Source of the DNA: JAVJRN01 sp047635055
GTDB taxonomy: Bacteria > Bacteroidota > Bacteroidia > Cytophagales > Cyclobacteriaceae
NCBI GenBank assembly: GCA_047635055.1
Contig: JBLIIJ010000004.1
Span: 1 to 64,000, forward strand
Direction of reading: 5' to 3'
DNA length: 64,000 bases
The notes under the pieces: generated by a model
Seen by the model: the letters and a program-made list of their open reading frames with translations, nothing else
Told to the model about the DNA's origin: nothing
Database searches by the model: none
Part shown: positions 15,973 through 25,956 of the stretch, in pieces
How the letters are laid out: every line of letters begins with the position of its first letter
Numbering within the stretch: position 1 is the stretch's first letter
Program-made: the position numbers and the translations under genes

Positions 15973-18951
15973 ATGAAAAATAAAGGATTTGTTATATTCT
16001 TAACAATCATTATTTCGCTACTCTGTATATACTATTTGTCTTTCACATTTGTAGCAAGATCCATTCAAGAAGAAGCGACTACAAGCACCACTGGTGCGGA
16101 TGGTAATGTTGACTTCTCAGAAAAACAACGATACCTTGATTCTATTTGGAACGAGCCAGTTTACAACTTGTTCGGTTTAGATTATACTTTTCAGGACGTA
16201 AAGGAAACAGAACTTAACCTTGGTCTTGACCTTCAGGGTGGTATGCATGTTACACTTGAAGTTTCTCCAGTAGACATCTTAAAAGGAATGAGCGGAAACA
16301 ATCAAGATGTTGATTTTATTACCGCGCTAGAGCAAACAAAAAAGAACATTAAAGGAACACAAGTAAGTTTTGTTGATGAGTTCTACAGCGTTTTTAAAGA
16401 AAATGCTCCTGACAAATCCTTGGCATATATTTTCGCAAATGCCACTAATAGAGGTCGAATCAACCTTAGTTCAAGTGACCAAGAAGTACTGGACGTCATC
16501 AACTTAGAAGTAGAAAGTGCTATAGAAAGATCCTTCAACATTCTTAGAACACGTATTGACAGATTCGGAACATCACAGCCAAACATTCAAAGACTGCAAG
16601 GAACAGGGAGAATTCAAATTGAACTACCAGGCGTTGATAACCCACAAAGAGTTAGAAAACTCTTACAAGGTGTTGCCAAACTTGAATTCTGGGAAGTATA
16701 CAACATACAGGAAATCAGTCCTACCCTGAGTGCTATAAACGCATTAATCGTAGCTGAACAGAAATTAGCAGCCGACAACTTAGCTACTGATGTTGACGAT
16801 GCAGGAGAAATCATTGAAGAGGAAGAAGATCTTGCTAGCTTATTAGGTGATGACTCAGATACTACAAGCATAGCCTTGGATGATACTGAAACTACAGATG
16901 CATTGGATTCCGCCTTCAACGATCAGGTTTCTCCAATCTTTGCTTTGCTAAAAGCTCAATACGGTTTGGTATATGAACTTTCGGATACCGCTAAAATCAA
17001 TAGAATCTTACAAAGAGAAGATGTTCAATCACTTATTCCAGCAACTACGAAATTTTTGTGGGAGGTGAAAGCAACAGTTACAGAAGGCGTTAATCCATTA
17101 GAACTAATCGAGCTTCATGCCATCAAAACATCAAGAACGGGTAAAGCGCCTTTAACTGGTGAAGTAATTACAGACGCTAGACAAGATCTTGACGAACGAG
17201 CAAGACCAGCCGTATCCATGCAAATGAGTGCACAAGGCGCAAAAGCATGGAAAAGACTTACCGCAGCGAATGTCAACCGTAGAATCGCCATTGTCCTTGA
17301 TAACTATGTATATAGTGCTCCGAACGTAATCAATGAAATCCCTAATGGAAACTCTTCTATTTCTGGAAACTTTGAAATCGAGGAAGCGAAAGATTTAGCG
17401 AATATTTTGAAAGCTGGTGCTTTGCCTGCTCCAACAACAATAGTTGAAGATGTCGTCATTGGACCGACACTTGGTCAGGTTGCACGTGACCAAGGATTAA
17501 CTTCTATTATTGCTGGTCTTCTTATTGTCATCGTCTTCATGGTGATTTACTATGCCAAAGGTGGTTTGATAGCCAACGTTGCATTGTTTTTCAATATTTT
17601 CTTCATCCTTGGTATTTTGGCTCAGCTGAGTGCCTCTTTGACGTTACCAGGTATCGCTGGTATTGTACTGACTATTGGTATGTCGATCGATGCGAACGTG
17701 CTCATCTTTGAAAGAATAAAAGAAGAACTTAGAAATGGTGCCGGAATCAAAGCAGCGATTTCAAGTGGTTATAGTAAAGCTTATAGCTCTATTATAGATG
17801 CAAACGTAACAACCTTTATAACAGCAATGATTCTTTACATCCTAGGACAAGGACCGGTAAAGGGATTTGCGATTACCTTAATGATTGGTATTGCTTGTTC
17901 GTTCTTCAGTGCAGTATTCATTACTCGTGTTATCGTAGAAGCATTCTCTAAGAAAGGCGATAAGTCTAAACTTTCCTTCTCTAATGCATTTTCAAGAAAT
18001 GCATTAACAAATTTATCTTTTGACTTCTTGTCAAAAAGAAAAATAGCCTATTTATTCTCCGCTTCTTTTATAACAGTGGGTATGATGGCTATGATTTTTA
18101 ATGGCTTAACTCTTGGTGTGGATTTCCAAGGTGGTAGATCATATGTCGTGACTATGAACGAGGCAATAGCCCCTTCAAAAATCAAAACAGGACTTACGCC
18201 ATTTTTTGATGGCCAAAGTACGGAGGTCAAAACTTTTGGGGCAAACAATATCCTAAAAATAACGACTACTTATCAAATAGAAGATGAATCTGATGCTGCT
18301 GATTTAACGGTAAGAAACGCACTCGTAAAAGGGATGACTGAATCCACGGGACTTGTGTATACCATTGATGACGCTGATATTACTGACGCTGAGTTTACAA
18401 TCAGTAGCTCTTCCAAGGTTGGTGCTACTATTGCCGATGATATCAAAAATTCCTCTTATAAGTCAGCGCTCTTTGCTCTGATAGCCATCTTCATATATAT
18501 TGTTTTAAGATTTAGAAAATGGCAGTTTGGTCTAGGAGCGATTGTTGCCCTTTTCCATGATACATTATTTGTGCTTTCTGCTTTTGCATTAGCTACACTT
18601 TTCGGAGCAAATTTCGAAGTAGATCAAGTATTCGTCGCAGCTATTTTAACAATCATTGGTTATTCGATAAATGATACTGTGGTAGTTTTTGATAGAATCA
18701 GAGAAAACCTTGGCATCAAGAAAGGAAGTGAAATGAAAGCTGTTTTCAATGAATCTCTGAATAGCACAATTAGTCGTACGTTGATTACTTCGGTCACGAC
18801 TTTGATAGTGGTAATTATCTTGTTCTTATTTGGTGGTGCAGTATTGAAAGGATTCTCTTTTGCGCTACTTGTTGGAATTTTAGTAGGTACTTATTCCTCA
18901 ATATTCATTGCTACACCTGTCGTTATTGACTTGAGTAGTGAGAAAGATTAA
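15973..18951 (+). CDS. secDF: SecDF protein-export membrane protein (fused)
   Basis: The protein has 992 residues and combines SecD and SecF in one chain. It uses the proton or sodium gradient to assist late SecYEG-dependent translocation. The SecD half has the signature LNLGLDLQGGMHVTLEV near residue 77, a periplasmic domain, and six membrane segments containing GMSIDANVLIFERIKEE. The SecF half has LGVDFQGGRS near residue 713 and GYSINDTVVVFDRIREN. The periplasmic part of SecD carries an acidic low-complexity insertion at about residues 275-320 (EEEED, DDSDTT). Fusion is usual in Bacteroidetes. A strong terminator follows. Confidence 0.97.
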   Translation: MKNKGFVIFLTIIISLLCIYYLSFTFVARSIQEEATTSTTGADGNVDFSEKQRYLDSIWNEPVYNLFGLDYTFQDVKETELNLGLDLQGGMHVTLEVSPVDILKGMSGNNQDVDFITALEQTKKNIKGTQVSFVDEFYSVFKENAPDKSLAYIFANATNRGRINLSSSDQEVLDVINLEVESAIERSFNILRTRIDRFGTSQPNIQRLQGTGRIQIELPGVDNPQRVRKLLQGVAKLEFWEVYNIQEISPTLSAINALIVAEQKLAADNLATDVDDAGEIIEEEEDLASLLGDDSDTTSIALDDTETTDALDSAFNDQVSPIFALLKAQYGLVYELSDTAKINRILQREDVQSLIPATTKFLWEVKATVTEGVNPLELIELHAIKTSRTGKAPLTGEVITDARQDLDERARPAVSMQMSAQGAKAWKRLTAANVNRRIAIVLDNYVYSAPNVINEIPNGNSSISGNFEIEEAKDLANILKAGALPAPTTIVEDVVIGPTLGQVARDQGLTSIIAGLLIVIVFMVIYYAKGGLIANVALFFNIFFILGILAQLSASLTLPGIAGIVLTIGMSIDANVLIFERIKEELRNGAGIKAAISSGYSKAYSSIIDANVTTFITAMILYILGQGPVKGFAITLMIGIACSFFSAVFITRVIVEAFSKKGDKSKLSFSNAFSRNALTNLSFDFLSKRKIAYLFSASFITVGMMAMIFNGLTLGVDFQGGRSYVVTMNEAIAPSKIKTGLTPFFDGQSTEVKTFGANNILKITTTYQIEDESDAADLTVRNALVKGMTESTGLVYTIDDADITDAEFTISSSSKVGATIADDIKNSSYKSALFALIAIFIYIVLRFRKWQFGLGAIVALFHDTLFVLSAFALATLFGANFEVDQVFVAAILTIIGYSINDTVVVFDRIRENLGIKKGSEMKAVFNESLNSTISRTLITSVTTLIVVIILFLFGGAVLKGFSFALLVGILVGTYSSIFIATPVVIDLSSEKD

Positions 18952-18978
18952 GTAACCAAAAACTTAGAAATCAATACT

Positions 18979-19012
18979 AAACCCCTTGGTAGTCAATACT
19001 AAGGGGTTTTTT
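18979..19012. terminator. Bidirectional rho-independent terminator
   Basis: AAACCCCTT (18979-18987) pairs with AAGGGGTTT (19001-19009), and a T-run follows on the plus strand. An A-run before the stem gives a weaker T-run on the minus strand. It serves secDF and lies at the end of the convergent histidine-kinase gene. Confidence 0.85.
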
Positions 19013-20773
19013 GTTTCGTAACCATTAAGGATGTAGCATCAAAAAGTTTAGGAATAACTCTGCTCAAATCATCTACCTTAAATGGCTTAGTAATAAAGTC
19101 ACTCATTCCTGCGGCCAAACAATCTTCATAATCTTGCTGTGTAGCATTGGCAGTCAAAGCCACAATTTTTGGTCTCTTGTTCCAATAATCTTCCTTCAGT
19201 ATTTTTCTAGCAGCTTCAATTCCAGTAATTCCCGGCATTTGCAAATCCATGAATATCAAATCATAAAAAGATTCCCTAAAAATGCTCAAGGATTCTTCCC
19301 CATTATTAGCGACAGTTATTTTGTTCGCTCCCAACCCACGAAGAATTTTAGAAACCACCAACTGGTTAATCTTAACATCTTCTACTATCAGGATACTTAA
19401 AAATGACAAATCAAAGACTAACTCATCATCACTTGTGTCAATGGTTATTGGCTTTTCACAAATATCAAATTCCAGCTCAAAAAAGAAGTGGCTTCCCGAC
19501 CCATAAACCGTCTTAAAATCAATGGTCCCTCCCATTAATTCAACTAGTTTTTTACTGTTGATAGCCCTAAGCCAGTATCTTCAATCGTTGCATTTTCTGA
19601 ACCCTTGAAAATCCGATTAAAGATTTCTTCTTTACTGTCTCCTTTTATTCCCTCTCCAGTGTCGGAAACATTAAATTGAAGTGTCACTATTTGACTAGTA
19701 ATCGATAAAGGCGTTATTTCTAGCCGGACGACTCCCCGTTTTGTGAACTTTATGGCGTTATTCACCAGATTGATAAGTACTTGGCGCAAACGATTAATAT
19801 CTACATGGAGATATTCAGGAATATCTTCTTTTAAATCAAAAATAAGTTCAATATCCTTTTGCTCACTTCTAACTCTGTTTTTGAATATCCTACCTAGCGC
19901 ATCCATTTCTGACCAAAAGTCGATCACAGACATGTTGAGCTGCGCCTTGGCTGTATCAATAGTGGCCATATCAAGAACATCGATAATTAAGCCATGTAAT
20001 CTTTTTGTATCTAATCGTAAGTGATGGAGGAGACTTTTTTGTTCCGCATCAAGTGGTGAACCCGAAAGCAAATCAGTCATTCTCATGATTCCATTGAGAG
20101 GAGTCATCATTTCATAAGAAACTGTTGTTAAAAAGTCTGTTTTGGCTTGGTCAGCAGATTTGGCTTTTTCAATCGCACCAGACAATTCCTCCTCTCTTTT
20201 TTTCAACTTGAAGCGTTCCTTTAAATACGACCTTTTAAACATAAAAAGAGCTATGCCTGCGATCAAGAAAACGATAATATTGGTAATAGAGAGATCACGT
20301 ATTAGATAAATATCCGACTCATATTTGGCCGCCAAATCGACATGCTCAATCTCTAAGTATGCGTAAATGCAAACAACACTAATAGAGAAAAGAATGAAAA
20401 TAAAATAGTCCCTTAATGGCAATACCATTAGACCAAAGAAAAATAAAAGGAATAGGAACGTACTTGCTGTACCCAGCATTCCTCCCGCAGGTAACCACGT
20501 GATAGCTAAAAGAACCAACGCCGAGTAATAATACCCGAGGGTTAGCAATCTAAAAGCAATTCCCTTTTTCTGTAATAGATATATCGACCCGTAGAAGATT
20601 AATCCTGAAAGACATACTATTTGTATGAAAAAAGAATAGTTGAAAAGTAAACCGAAAACCGACCAGAAAGCCAGCACCAAACATGTCGAAAAAAGAGATA
20701 ATTCAAAGAGCTTCTTTTCTATGTCAAGTTTGTCGGAAAAATTCGGAATGATACTTTTTAAAATATTTTTCAA
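18999..20773 (-). pseudogene. Hybrid sensor histidine kinase, split by a frameshift and lacking the H-box histidine
   Basis: Two frames together encode one hybrid kinase. The first (20773-19544, 409 residues) has about six membrane segments (residues 22-185), a coiled coil, a HisKA region, and HATPase N, G1 and G2 boxes (NLVNNAIKF, DTGEGI, DTGLGLSTVKN). The second (19543-18999) continues LVELMGGTIDFKT and ends in an intact receiver domain (IVEDVKINQ, FMDLQMPG, TKPF). The junction is a six-A run in the zero-frame heptamer A AAA AAC, directly followed by TAG. A -1 shift there rejoins the kinase exactly. The H-box reads VSYEMMTPLNG: Tyr220 (TAT) replaces the phosphoacceptor His. Programmed frameshift, mutation and base-call error all remain possible, but the His loss points to a decayed or non-kinase sensor. 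Confidence 0.75.
19547..19553 (-). promoter_or_regulatory. Slippery heptamer A AAA AAC before a stop codon
   Basis: On the minus strand the codons are GTA AAA AAC TAG, so the X XXY YYZ phrase is in the zero frame. Slippage by -1 gives VKN-LVELMGG, restoring the family sequence. I did not establish a downstream stimulatory structure. Confidence 0.5.
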
Positions 20774-20875
20774 GCTTTGTTAAAATGTCAAAATAATATA
20801 AAGCCCCCAATCATAACTAAATGAGCACAACAGTTTATGTGATTAAAATGAGCATAATTAATCAAAAACAACAAG

Positions 20876-22015
20876 CTATTCGAAAAGTGTATCATCCAAT
20901 CCCGGAATGACTTTTAGCGCATTCTTATAATAGACCTTTTTTAAGATTTCGTCCGACAAGCCCAGGCCATACATTCTCCAATACGCGTGGTATTTTTTAT
21001 AATATGGGAAATATTCGTCTTCCGTTTCTAAAACTCGAAAATACGTATAATACTCTGCTGGATTGTAAGCGTCTTTAGCAAATAGTATTCTGTCTTGGTA
21101 CTGTTCAAAAAACCTTCCTGCCATTCTCGGTTGGCGACCTAATTCAGCAATAACTGCTCCTATTCCGACATATACATTTTCATGAGTATCCAGATGCTCA
21201 CCAAGACTTGTCAAGTCATTTGCCATCCATCCCATGTGCGCATTGATGAAAGTGGTATTTGGGTGCTTTTTAAAAATATCATGCTGTTCTGCTAGTATCG
21301 TTTCCCAAGGTGCCGGATCATTTTCCTCTCTCTTTCTTCTCGGTCTGAGCTTCAGCTCCAACCATCTTTCATTCTTTTCATCATGAGTATCCCAAAAAGA
21401 TTTCGGATCGGCTGAATGAATCAGAACAGGAATACCAAGTTCGCCACACTTGGCCCAAACAGCATCAATCCTTGGATCGTTGATGGGAACCCTGTTTCCG
21501 TCAATATCATTGATGCCCATTCCTAGGCTCTTGTATATTTTAAGCCCTTTGGCTCCATTCTTCACATCTTCTTCTAATTGCCTTACAGCCTCTTTTGTCC
21601 AATCAGGCTCACTGATTTTTTTAAACGAGACGTTGGTAAAAAGAATGATCCTTCCTTGGGCTTCCCCCTCGATTCTCCGTGCCATAGATGCCAGATACTC
21701 CTGTGTCCCAATATCTCCAGCCTGCCTGTCGTATCCTCGGCCACTCAAATTGACCATAATAGCCATATTTAACGTGTCCATTTCACCTTCTATCTTTGCA
21801 ATTTTGTCTTTTGTAAGATTCCATTGATGGCTATGCACATCAATAAAAGGAAATTTGGCTAGTTTGACAGGGTTTTCTGGTACCACTAGTGTGGAAACTG
21901 GGTCGTATTCTTCAAAGTCCATATTAACTTCAGATACCTCCTGTGTGCTGCCGTAAAATCCCAGCAATGCGAAAAAATAAAAAAATAAAATAGCCCTAAT
22001 TGAAAATTTCGTCAT
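20876..22015 (-). CDS. Exported amidohydrolase (Amidohydro_2-type TIM barrel)
   Basis: The protein has 379 residues from the ATG at 22015. That start gives a clean signal peptide ending near residue 23 (FYGST); an ATG ten codons upstream would blunt it. The metal-binding HxH motif is in FIDVHSHQW near residue 60. Further metal-site histidines are probable in IPVLIHSADP and INAHMGWMAND, with Asp in LFAKDAYNP. This pattern fits metal-dependent hydrolases or decarboxylases of the Amidohydro_2 group. The substrate is unknown. It is divergent from the iron transporter operon and followed by a gap before the histidine kinase. Confidence 0.8.
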   Translation of the reverse strand: MTKFSIRAILFFYFFALLGFYGSTQEVSEVNMDFEEYDPVSTLVVPENPVKLAKFPFIDVHSHQWNLTKDKIAKIEGEMDTLNMAIMVNLSGRGYDRQAGDIGTQEYLASMARRIEGEAQGRIILFTNVSFKKISEPDWTKEAVRQLEEDVKNGAKGLKIYKSLGMGINDIDGNRVPINDPRIDAVWAKCGELGIPVLIHSADPKSFWDTHDEKNERWLELKLRPRRKREENDPAPWETILAEQHDIFKKHPNTTFINAHMGWMANDLTSLGEHLDTHENVYVGIGAVIAELGRQPRMAGRFFEQYQDRILFAKDAYNPAEYYTYFRVLETEDEYFPYYKKYHAYWRMYGLGLSDEILKKVYYKNALKVIPGLDDTLFE

Positions 22016-22126
22016 GAATTGGAATTTATATACATCTATTACCAATAGAAACGTGGAGCCCGTAAAAACGCCTTCATTTTTGATTAGTGGTAAAATAAAT
22101 AACCGAAATTTCTATTCATTTTATTA

Positions 22127-22143
22127 TTTAGAAACAATCTAAA
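22127..22143. promoter_or_regulatory. Palindrome upstream of the iron transporter operon
   Basis: TTTAGA-AACAA-TCTAAA is a perfect inverted repeat. It ends six bases before the -7 element at 22150, so it covers the -33 region, where a bound repressor would block RNA polymerase. The outer TTAG/CTAA arms resemble half-sites of DtxR-type metal regulators; this is inference. Confidence 0.5.
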
Positions 22144-22149
22144 TAACAT

Positions 22150-22157
22150 TATCTTCG
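22150..22157 (+). promoter_or_regulatory. Candidate -7 element of the iron transporter operon
   Basis: TATCTTCG matches TAnnTTTG except for C at the seventh position. It lies 23 bases before the first gene's ATG and next to the 22127 palindrome. Confidence 0.5.
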
Positions 22158-22180
22158 TACTACTTATCAAAAACGAGTTT

Positions 22181-23218
22181 ATGAAATATCTATTTCTACT
22201 TTTTGCCTTAATATTAATGGCATCATGTAGTACACAATCAGGGGAAAAGTCCGAGACTAATGAGAAGAAAGGAGTAGTTAATGTTTACTCTCAAAGACAT
22301 TATGATTCTGACAATAAGCTTCTTGAAAAGTTTACAGCACAAACAGGAATTAAAGTAAACTTGGTTAACGCAGGTGCAGATGAATTGATCAATAGGCTAG
22401 AAATGGAAGGTGCCTCTTCACCAGCCGATGTTTTCATTACCGTTGATGCCGCACGTCTAAATAGAGCAAAGAATAAAGGATTGTTTCAGTCTATAACTTT
22501 GAAAAATGCTGCGAACCTAAAGACTCAGTTCCTCGATACAGACGGACTTTGGTTTCCTATAACCTATAGAGCGCGAGTAATCGTTTATGATATAGAAGAT
22601 GTAGACCCAACAAAGATTTCAACATATGCTGATCTAGCAAAACCAGAATGGAAAGACCAAGTGGTTATCCGCTCATCAGGAAGTGGCTACAACCAGTCAT
22701 TGTTGGCCTCCATTATCGAAGCAAGCGGAGAAGAAGCCGCTAGTAATTGGGTAAAGGGTATTGTCGCTAATATGGCAAGAGATCCAAAGGGCGGAGATAG
22801 AGACCAAATAAAGGCGATTGCTTCGGGAGTTGGTGAAGTCTCCATTGTGAATACTTATTACTTGGGTTTATTGCTCAACTCGTCGAATCCTGAAGAAGTG
22901 GCTGTTGGCCAAAAAGTTGGTGTTATTTTTCCTAATCAACAACAGGGAGGTACTCATGTAAATGTAAGTGGAGCCGCAGTAACAAAAGCCGCACCTAATA
23001 AGGAGAACGCTATCAAGCTTCTAGAATTTTTGACGAGTGAAGAATCTCAAAAGTTCTACGCAGCTAATTCTTTTGAATATCCAGCGCATAAAAATGTCAC
23101 TGCTGACAGTACAGTTGCTACTTTTGGAGAATTTATAGCAGCAGATTTAGCTTTTGCAAAAGACATGAGCTTAACGGAGAAAGCAGTATTAATTTTTGAC
23201 GAAGGAGGTTGGAAATAA
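22181..23218 (+). CDS. futA: Ferric-iron ABC transporter substrate-binding lipoprotein (FutA/FbpA type)
   Basis: The protein has 345 residues with lipobox Cys16 (MASC). The mature part starts VVNVYSQRHYDSDNKLLEKF, the hallmark of FutA-like ferric-binding proteins, where His and Tyr of the YSxRHY segment contribute to iron binding. SPADVFITVDAARL follows, and a Tyr pair in NTYYLG near residue 225 matches the conserved iron-ligand tyrosines. It binds Fe3+ in the periplasm and delivers it to the permease encoded next. The permease start overlaps its last 10 bases. The upstream palindrome suggests metal-responsive control. Confidence 0.92.
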   Translation: MKYLFLLFALILMASCSTQSGEKSETNEKKGVVNVYSQRHYDSDNKLLEKFTAQTGIKVNLVNAGADELINRLEMEGASSPADVFITVDAARLNRAKNKGLFQSITLKNAANLKTQFLDTDGLWFPITYRARVIVYDIEDVDPTKISTYADLAKPEWKDQVVIRSSGSGYNQSLLASIIEASGEEAASNWVKGIVANMARDPKGGDRDQIKAIASGVGEVSIVNTYYLGLLLNSSNPEEVAVGQKVGVIFPNQQQGGTHVNVSGAAVTKAAPNKENAIKLLEFLTSEESQKFYAANSFEYPAHKNVTADSTVATFGEFIAADLAFAKDMSLTEKAVLIFDEGGWK

Positions 23219-24801
23219 GCGCGTTTAAAGATCTGAAGAATAAAAATATTGGATGGCTCCTAATCGCAATGATTGGGAGCTTTCTACTTATTGGACCTTT
23301 GGCCATGGTGCTTACGAAAACTGTAGGCATCAATTTTCATAACATATCCACGCTTAGCAACACCGTACTTCCCTCTTATATTGCTAATACATTATGGATA
23401 AGCGGTGGGGTGATTGTCCTGAGTCTTTTCCTTGGAGTTAGCTGTGCTTGGGCTGTAACAATGTACCAATTCCCTTTTCGCAAACAGTTGGAATGGCTAT
23501 TGATTCTCCCACTTGCAATTCCTTCTTTTATCAACGGCATAGCTTATGCTGGACTTACGGATTATGCAGGCCCCATTAGAATTGCACTTAGAGCTACTCC
23601 ATGGCTTAATGACGTTTATATAGATATAATGAACGCATGGGGAGCAATATTTGTCATGAGCCTTGTCCTCTACCCTTATGTATATCTCACTAGTCGATCA
23701 GCCTTTGCGAATCAATCCTCTCAACTATTAGAAGCTTCCAAACTCTTAGGCGCTTCAGAGCTCCAGTCGTTTTATAAAGTCGCATTTCCCTTAGCATGGC
23801 CGGCAATATTTTCAGGTTTGAGCCTAGTTATTATGGAAGTACTTAACGATTATGGAACGGTAAAGTATTTTGGCATCCCCACATTCACGACCGGAATTTT
23901 CAAGTCATGGCTTTCCCTTGGGGATATGCCCTCGGCTATATTCTTGGCTTTTATTCTATTGAGCTTAGTCGTAATCATTCTAAGTATAGAATGGTGGATC
24001 ACTCGCAAAAGAATAACTTCCAATTCCAGTTTTTCTAGGAGAATACACAAAGAAAAATTGGTTGGTCCAAAGAAATACATTGTCTTGACATTCATTTTTG
24101 GCGTTTTAACATTTGCTTTTATTGTCCCTTTATTTCAGTTATTGTGGTGGCTAAATCTATCCTTCCACAATACCGATTGGTCTAAATTCTTGATAATCAT
24201 TGGCAATACTCTTAAACTCTCACTTTATAGTTCCATTTTAATCATTGTCTTGGGTGTGTTTATGGCTTATGCTTTCAGAATTATCAAAAAACAAAAGCTT
24301 ATAAGTTCATTGTCAAAGCTCTCTTCCTTAGGATATGCCATGCCCGGTGCTGTTGTAGCCATTGGCATTATTGCCACCATTCTATTGATTAATAGTGAGC
24401 TAATATATGCTGGTATCTATGCCTTGTTATTTGGCTATACTGTCAGGTTTTTTGCTGTAGGATACAATCCTATAGTAGCAGGATTTAAAAAGAATTCATC
24501 CTCGTTAGACGATGCGGCAGTCACCTTAGGTTTAACGCGCCTTGGCTCTCTTTTTAGCGTTCATCTACCATTAATTAAACGTTCGCTACTTGTAAGTCTG
24601 ATACTTATATTTGTTGACATCAGTAAGGAGCTGCCGATCACTTTGATATTGCGCCCCTTTAATTTCAACACCTTATCAACCAATGCTTATCAGTTTGCTA
24701 CTGACGAAATGGCTCCTGAATCATCTGCGGCTTCATTATTCATTATTTTAGTGGGTATTATCCCCATATACATCCTAAATAGATCCATGCGAAGTAAATA
24801 A
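23209..24801 (+). CDS. futB: Ferric-iron ABC transporter permease, duplicated (FbpB/FutB type)
   Basis: The protein has 530 residues and about 12 membrane segments in two homologous halves, so one chain supplies both permease domains. Each half carries an EAA-type loop that docks on the ATPase: EASKLLGASELQSFYKVAFP near residue 175, and DAAVTLGLTRLGSLFSVHLP near 436. The start is taken as TTG at 23209, overlapping futA by 10 bases; the next in-frame ATG would remove the first residues of membrane segment 1. It overlaps the ATPase gene by one base. Confidence 0.9.
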   Translation: MEISAFKDLKNKNIGWLLIAMIGSFLLIGPLAMVLTKTVGINFHNISTLSNTVLPSYIANTLWISGGVIVLSLFLGVSCAWAVTMYQFPFRKQLEWLLILPLAIPSFINGIAYAGLTDYAGPIRIALRATPWLNDVYIDIMNAWGAIFVMSLVLYPYVYLTSRSAFANQSSQLLEASKLLGASELQSFYKVAFPLAWPAIFSGLSLVIMEVLNDYGTVKYFGIPTFTTGIFKSWLSLGDMPSAIFLAFILLSLVVIILSIEWWITRKRITSNSSFSRRIHKEKLVGPKKYIVLTFIFGVLTFAFIVPLFQLLWWLNLSFHNTDWSKFLIIIGNTLKLSLYSSILIIVLGVFMAYAFRIIKKQKLISSLSKLSSLGYAMPGAVVAIGIIATILLINSELIYAGIYALLFGYTVRFFAVGYNPIVAGFKKNSSSLDDAAVTLGLTRLGSLFSVHLPLIKRSLLVSLILIFVDISKELPITLILRPFNFNTLSTNAYQFATDEMAPESSAASLFIILVGIIPIYILNRSMRSK

Positions 24802-25814
24802 TGAAAGCTTTATCTCTTGAAAATATTAATAAAAGTTACGGTCGAACTCAGGTGCTTAAAAACTTTGATCTCGAAGTTATAGGTGGTGAAATTACGGCAC
24901 TGACAGGAGAAAGTGGCTCGGGTAAGTCTACCATACTTCGACTTATTGCTGGATTAGAAGAATTGAACAGCGGCTCAATAAAACTAGCAGATCAATCTAT
25001 TGATCAGATTAGTCCAAGAAAAAGGAAAATTGGATTCGTATTTCAAGATCTCGCCTTATTTCCACACCTGACCGTTAAAAAAAACATACTCTTTGGCTTC
25101 CATGACAAAAACAAAGAAGAACGATTATCCGAGCTTTTACAATTAACCGACCTGGCCGGTCTTGAAAAAAGATATCCACATGAGATTTCAGGAGGACAAC
25201 AACAACGCGTTGCATTGGCAAGGGCGTTGGCCTCCTCTCCCGAGCTGCTTTTGATGGACGAGCCCTTTAGTAGCCTTGACGAGCGAATCAAGAGTAAAGT
25301 CAGAACTGAGATCTTAGCCATTATTAAAAGACTTGGAATTACTACTATTATCGTAACGCATCATCCAGCTGACGCCTTTGCTATCGCTGATAAAATTGCC
25401 ATTCTCAGTGAAGGCAAATTATTACAATACGACTCGCCAAGTAATATCTACAAGCATCCAAAAAATAAATATGTATCAGAACTATTCGGATCTGGAATAT
25501 TAATTCCAGCGACTTCACACGAAAAGTTGGTTAGTACAAGCTTTGGGCAATTTGAAATCAATCAGACTACTCTATCAAATAACTTCACCATATTTATCAG
25601 ACCTGAGTCGGTCCGCATCATGAAGGACCTTTCAGGTGATATAAACGGGAAGATAATTCAGAAGTCTTTTAATGGTCCACATGATCTTCTATCCATTCAA
25701 GATGAAAAGAAAGAATGTTCTTTTAAGTTCGAAACCGAAAGAACACACCTCAAAGTTGGTGACAATATTTCTCTCAAATTAGATAAAAATAAGATAATAG
25801 TATTCAATGATTAA
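24801..25814 (+). CDS. futC: Ferric-iron ABC transporter ATP-binding protein
   Basis: The protein has 337 residues. The ATPase domain has Walker A GESGSGKST near residues 36-44, a Q-loop in FVFQDLALFP, the signature SGGQQQRVALARAL near 130, and Walker B LLLMDEPFSSLD. The C-terminal about 110 residues form a TOBE-like regulatory region (IFIRPESVRIM), as in FbpC. It energises the permease encoded immediately upstream, and the start overlaps that gene's stop. It is the last gene of the three-gene operon. Confidence 0.92.
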   Translation: MKALSLENINKSYGRTQVLKNFDLEVIGGEITALTGESGSGKSTILRLIAGLEELNSGSIKLADQSIDQISPRKRKIGFVFQDLALFPHLTVKKNILFGFHDKNKEERLSELLQLTDLAGLEKRYPHEISGGQQQRVALARALASSPELLLMDEPFSSLDERIKSKVRTEILAIIKRLGITTIIVTHHPADAFAIADKIAILSEGKLLQYDSPSNIYKHPKNKYVSELFGSGILIPATSHEKLVSTSFGQFEINQTTLSNNFTIFIRPESVRIMKDLSGDINGKIIQKSFNGPHDLLSIQDEKKECSFKFETERTHLKVGDNISLKLDKNKIIVFND

Positions 25815-25956
25815 GGCGATTTAAAAGTGTCCGTTAATTGGGTTCCAAATGATACGTACCGTTCGTTTTCGCACACTCGTCTTCTCTTCATACATCTTAT
25901 CTAATTGTTGTCCAGACATTTACACAAATTGGCATGGCAATTGTAGTTTTAGTTTT

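Noticed and set aside
25849..25956. N-terminal extension of the small membrane protein before 25957
   Set aside because: The extra 36 residues carry no signal-like pattern and lie in the spacer after the iron transporter operon. The ATG at 25957 gives a normal signal-anchor.
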